DNA from: Alkanindiges sp.
GTDB taxonomy: Bacteria > Pseudomonadota > Gammaproteobacteria > Pseudomonadales > Moraxellaceae
Assembly (NCBI GenBank): GCA_030152125.1
Contig: JASLIR010000476.1
Span: forward strand, 1 to 6,392
Length of the DNA stretch: 6,392 nucleotides
Direction: 5' to 3'
The notes beneath the pieces are model-generated. The model was not told the origin of the DNA, did not search any database, and saw only the letters and a program-made list of their open reading frames with translations. The position numbers and the translations under genes were made by a program. Below are positions 6,071 to 6,392 of this stretch, in pieces (position 1 is the stretch's first letter; each line of letters starts with the position of its first letter).

Positions 6071-6160
6071 TCATCACGCGGTTGCTGCAGCACTGCGATG
6101 TAAAACGACCAATGGCGCTCGTCATTCATTCTTTTAATGTTAGGTTTGGGGTGTTCTGAA

Positions 6161-6392
6161 ATGAGTTATTCTATAAAAATCAGTAAATTATTTGCTGTTG
6201 GTGCGCTTTCACTTGCCAGTTTAAACAGCTATGCGGCCTCCATTAAGGTGTATGCAGCAGCCAGCCTGACCAATGCCTTAACGGATATTGCCAAACAGTA
6301 CGAGCAGCAAAGCGGTAATACCGTCACGCCTGTTTTCGCTGCATCTTCCACGTTGGCCAAGCAGATTGAAGCGGGTGCTCCGGCTGATGTAT
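6161..6392 (+). CDS. modA: Molybdate ABC transporter periplasmic binding protein (partial, C-terminus off the right edge)
   Basis: The 77 visible residues begin with a Sec signal peptide: lysines near the start (K6, K9), a hydrophobic core at about 10-20, and a likely cleavage after A25 (SYA-A). The mature start has the ModA signature KVYAAASLTNAL (29-40) and AASSTLAKQIEAGAPADV (60-77). In known ModA proteins the serines in these two segments contact the oxyanion. The protein captures molybdate, and often tungstate, in the periplasm for the ModBC transporter, whose genes would be expected beyond the right edge. The ribosome binding site is weak (GGGG at 6148-6151, 9 bases before the ATG). An in-frame ATG at 6137 would add eight residues (MLGLGCSE) before the lysine-containing region. 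6161 is preferred because it gives a standard signal peptide. Confidence 0.92.
   Translation, partial: MSYSIKISKLFAVGALSLASLNSYAASIKVYAAASLTNALTDIAKQYEQQSGNTVTPVFAASSTLAKQIEAGAPADV

Larger units (their letters stand above)
5984..6160 (+). promoter_or_regulatory. Intergenic control region upstream of modA
   Basis: This 177-base AT-rich gap has no supportable gene. It contains the candidate modA promoter (6042-6070) and two ModE-like half-sites in inverted orientation (6012-6018 and 6062-6068). No hairpin with a T-run that would terminate the ModE-like transcript was found, so modA may receive read-through as well as its own transcription. Confidence 0.5.

Noticed and set aside
6137..6160. In-frame ATG at 6137 as the modA start.
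   Set aside because: It would put eight residues, including an acidic one, before the signal peptide. Starting at 6161 gives a normal signal peptide, although the ribosome binding site there is weak.

Overview
The window holds the upstream part of a nitrate/nitrite assimilation operon on the minus strand and, divergent from it, the start of a molybdate-uptake locus on the plus strand. Base composition is near 50 percent GC. The proteins look proteobacterial: an NNP-family nitrate transporter, an 845-residue NirB, NirD, a ModE-type regulator and ModA. A sigma-54-type promoter drives the operon. I infer a gammaproteobacterium, or less likely a betaproteobacterium, and cannot name the genus from the sequence alone.

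Minus strand, in transcription order. A roughly 375-base divergent control region (5236-5611) carries a well-matched -24/-12 promoter, two NtrC-like enhancer candidates upstream of it, and a leader of about 130 nt that can fold into several stem-loops. Next come a nitrate/nitrite MFS transporter (5235-3889), nirB for the NADH-dependent assimilatory nitrite reductase large subunit (3858-1321), and a gene cut by the left window edge (1310-<1). The last gene fuses a NirD small-subunit domain to an FAD/NAD(P)H oxidoreductase module. Gaps of 30 and 10 bases and a clear ribosome binding site before each gene indicate one operon. A molybdenum-dependent assimilatory nitrate reductase (NasA type) would be expected just beyond the left edge, but it is not in view.

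Plus strand. A short ModE-like winged-helix regulator (5612-5983) has only the DNA-binding domain and no molybdate-binding domains. After 177 bases with a probable promoter comes the start of modA, a periplasmic molybdate-binding protein with a signal peptide (6161->6392).

The genes fit one task. The transporter brings in nitrate and nitrite, NirB with NirD reduces nitrite to ammonium, and the FAD module fused to NirD probably passes electrons to nitrite or nitrate reductase. ModA and its partners supply molybdate for the nitrate reductase cofactor. Nitrogen limitation, through sigma-54 and NtrC, is the likely master signal for the nitrate operon. No mobile elements, CRISPR arrays, tRNAs or rRNAs were seen. 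I found no clearly new system; the most unusual items are the NirD-oxidoreductase fusion and the structured divergent control region.
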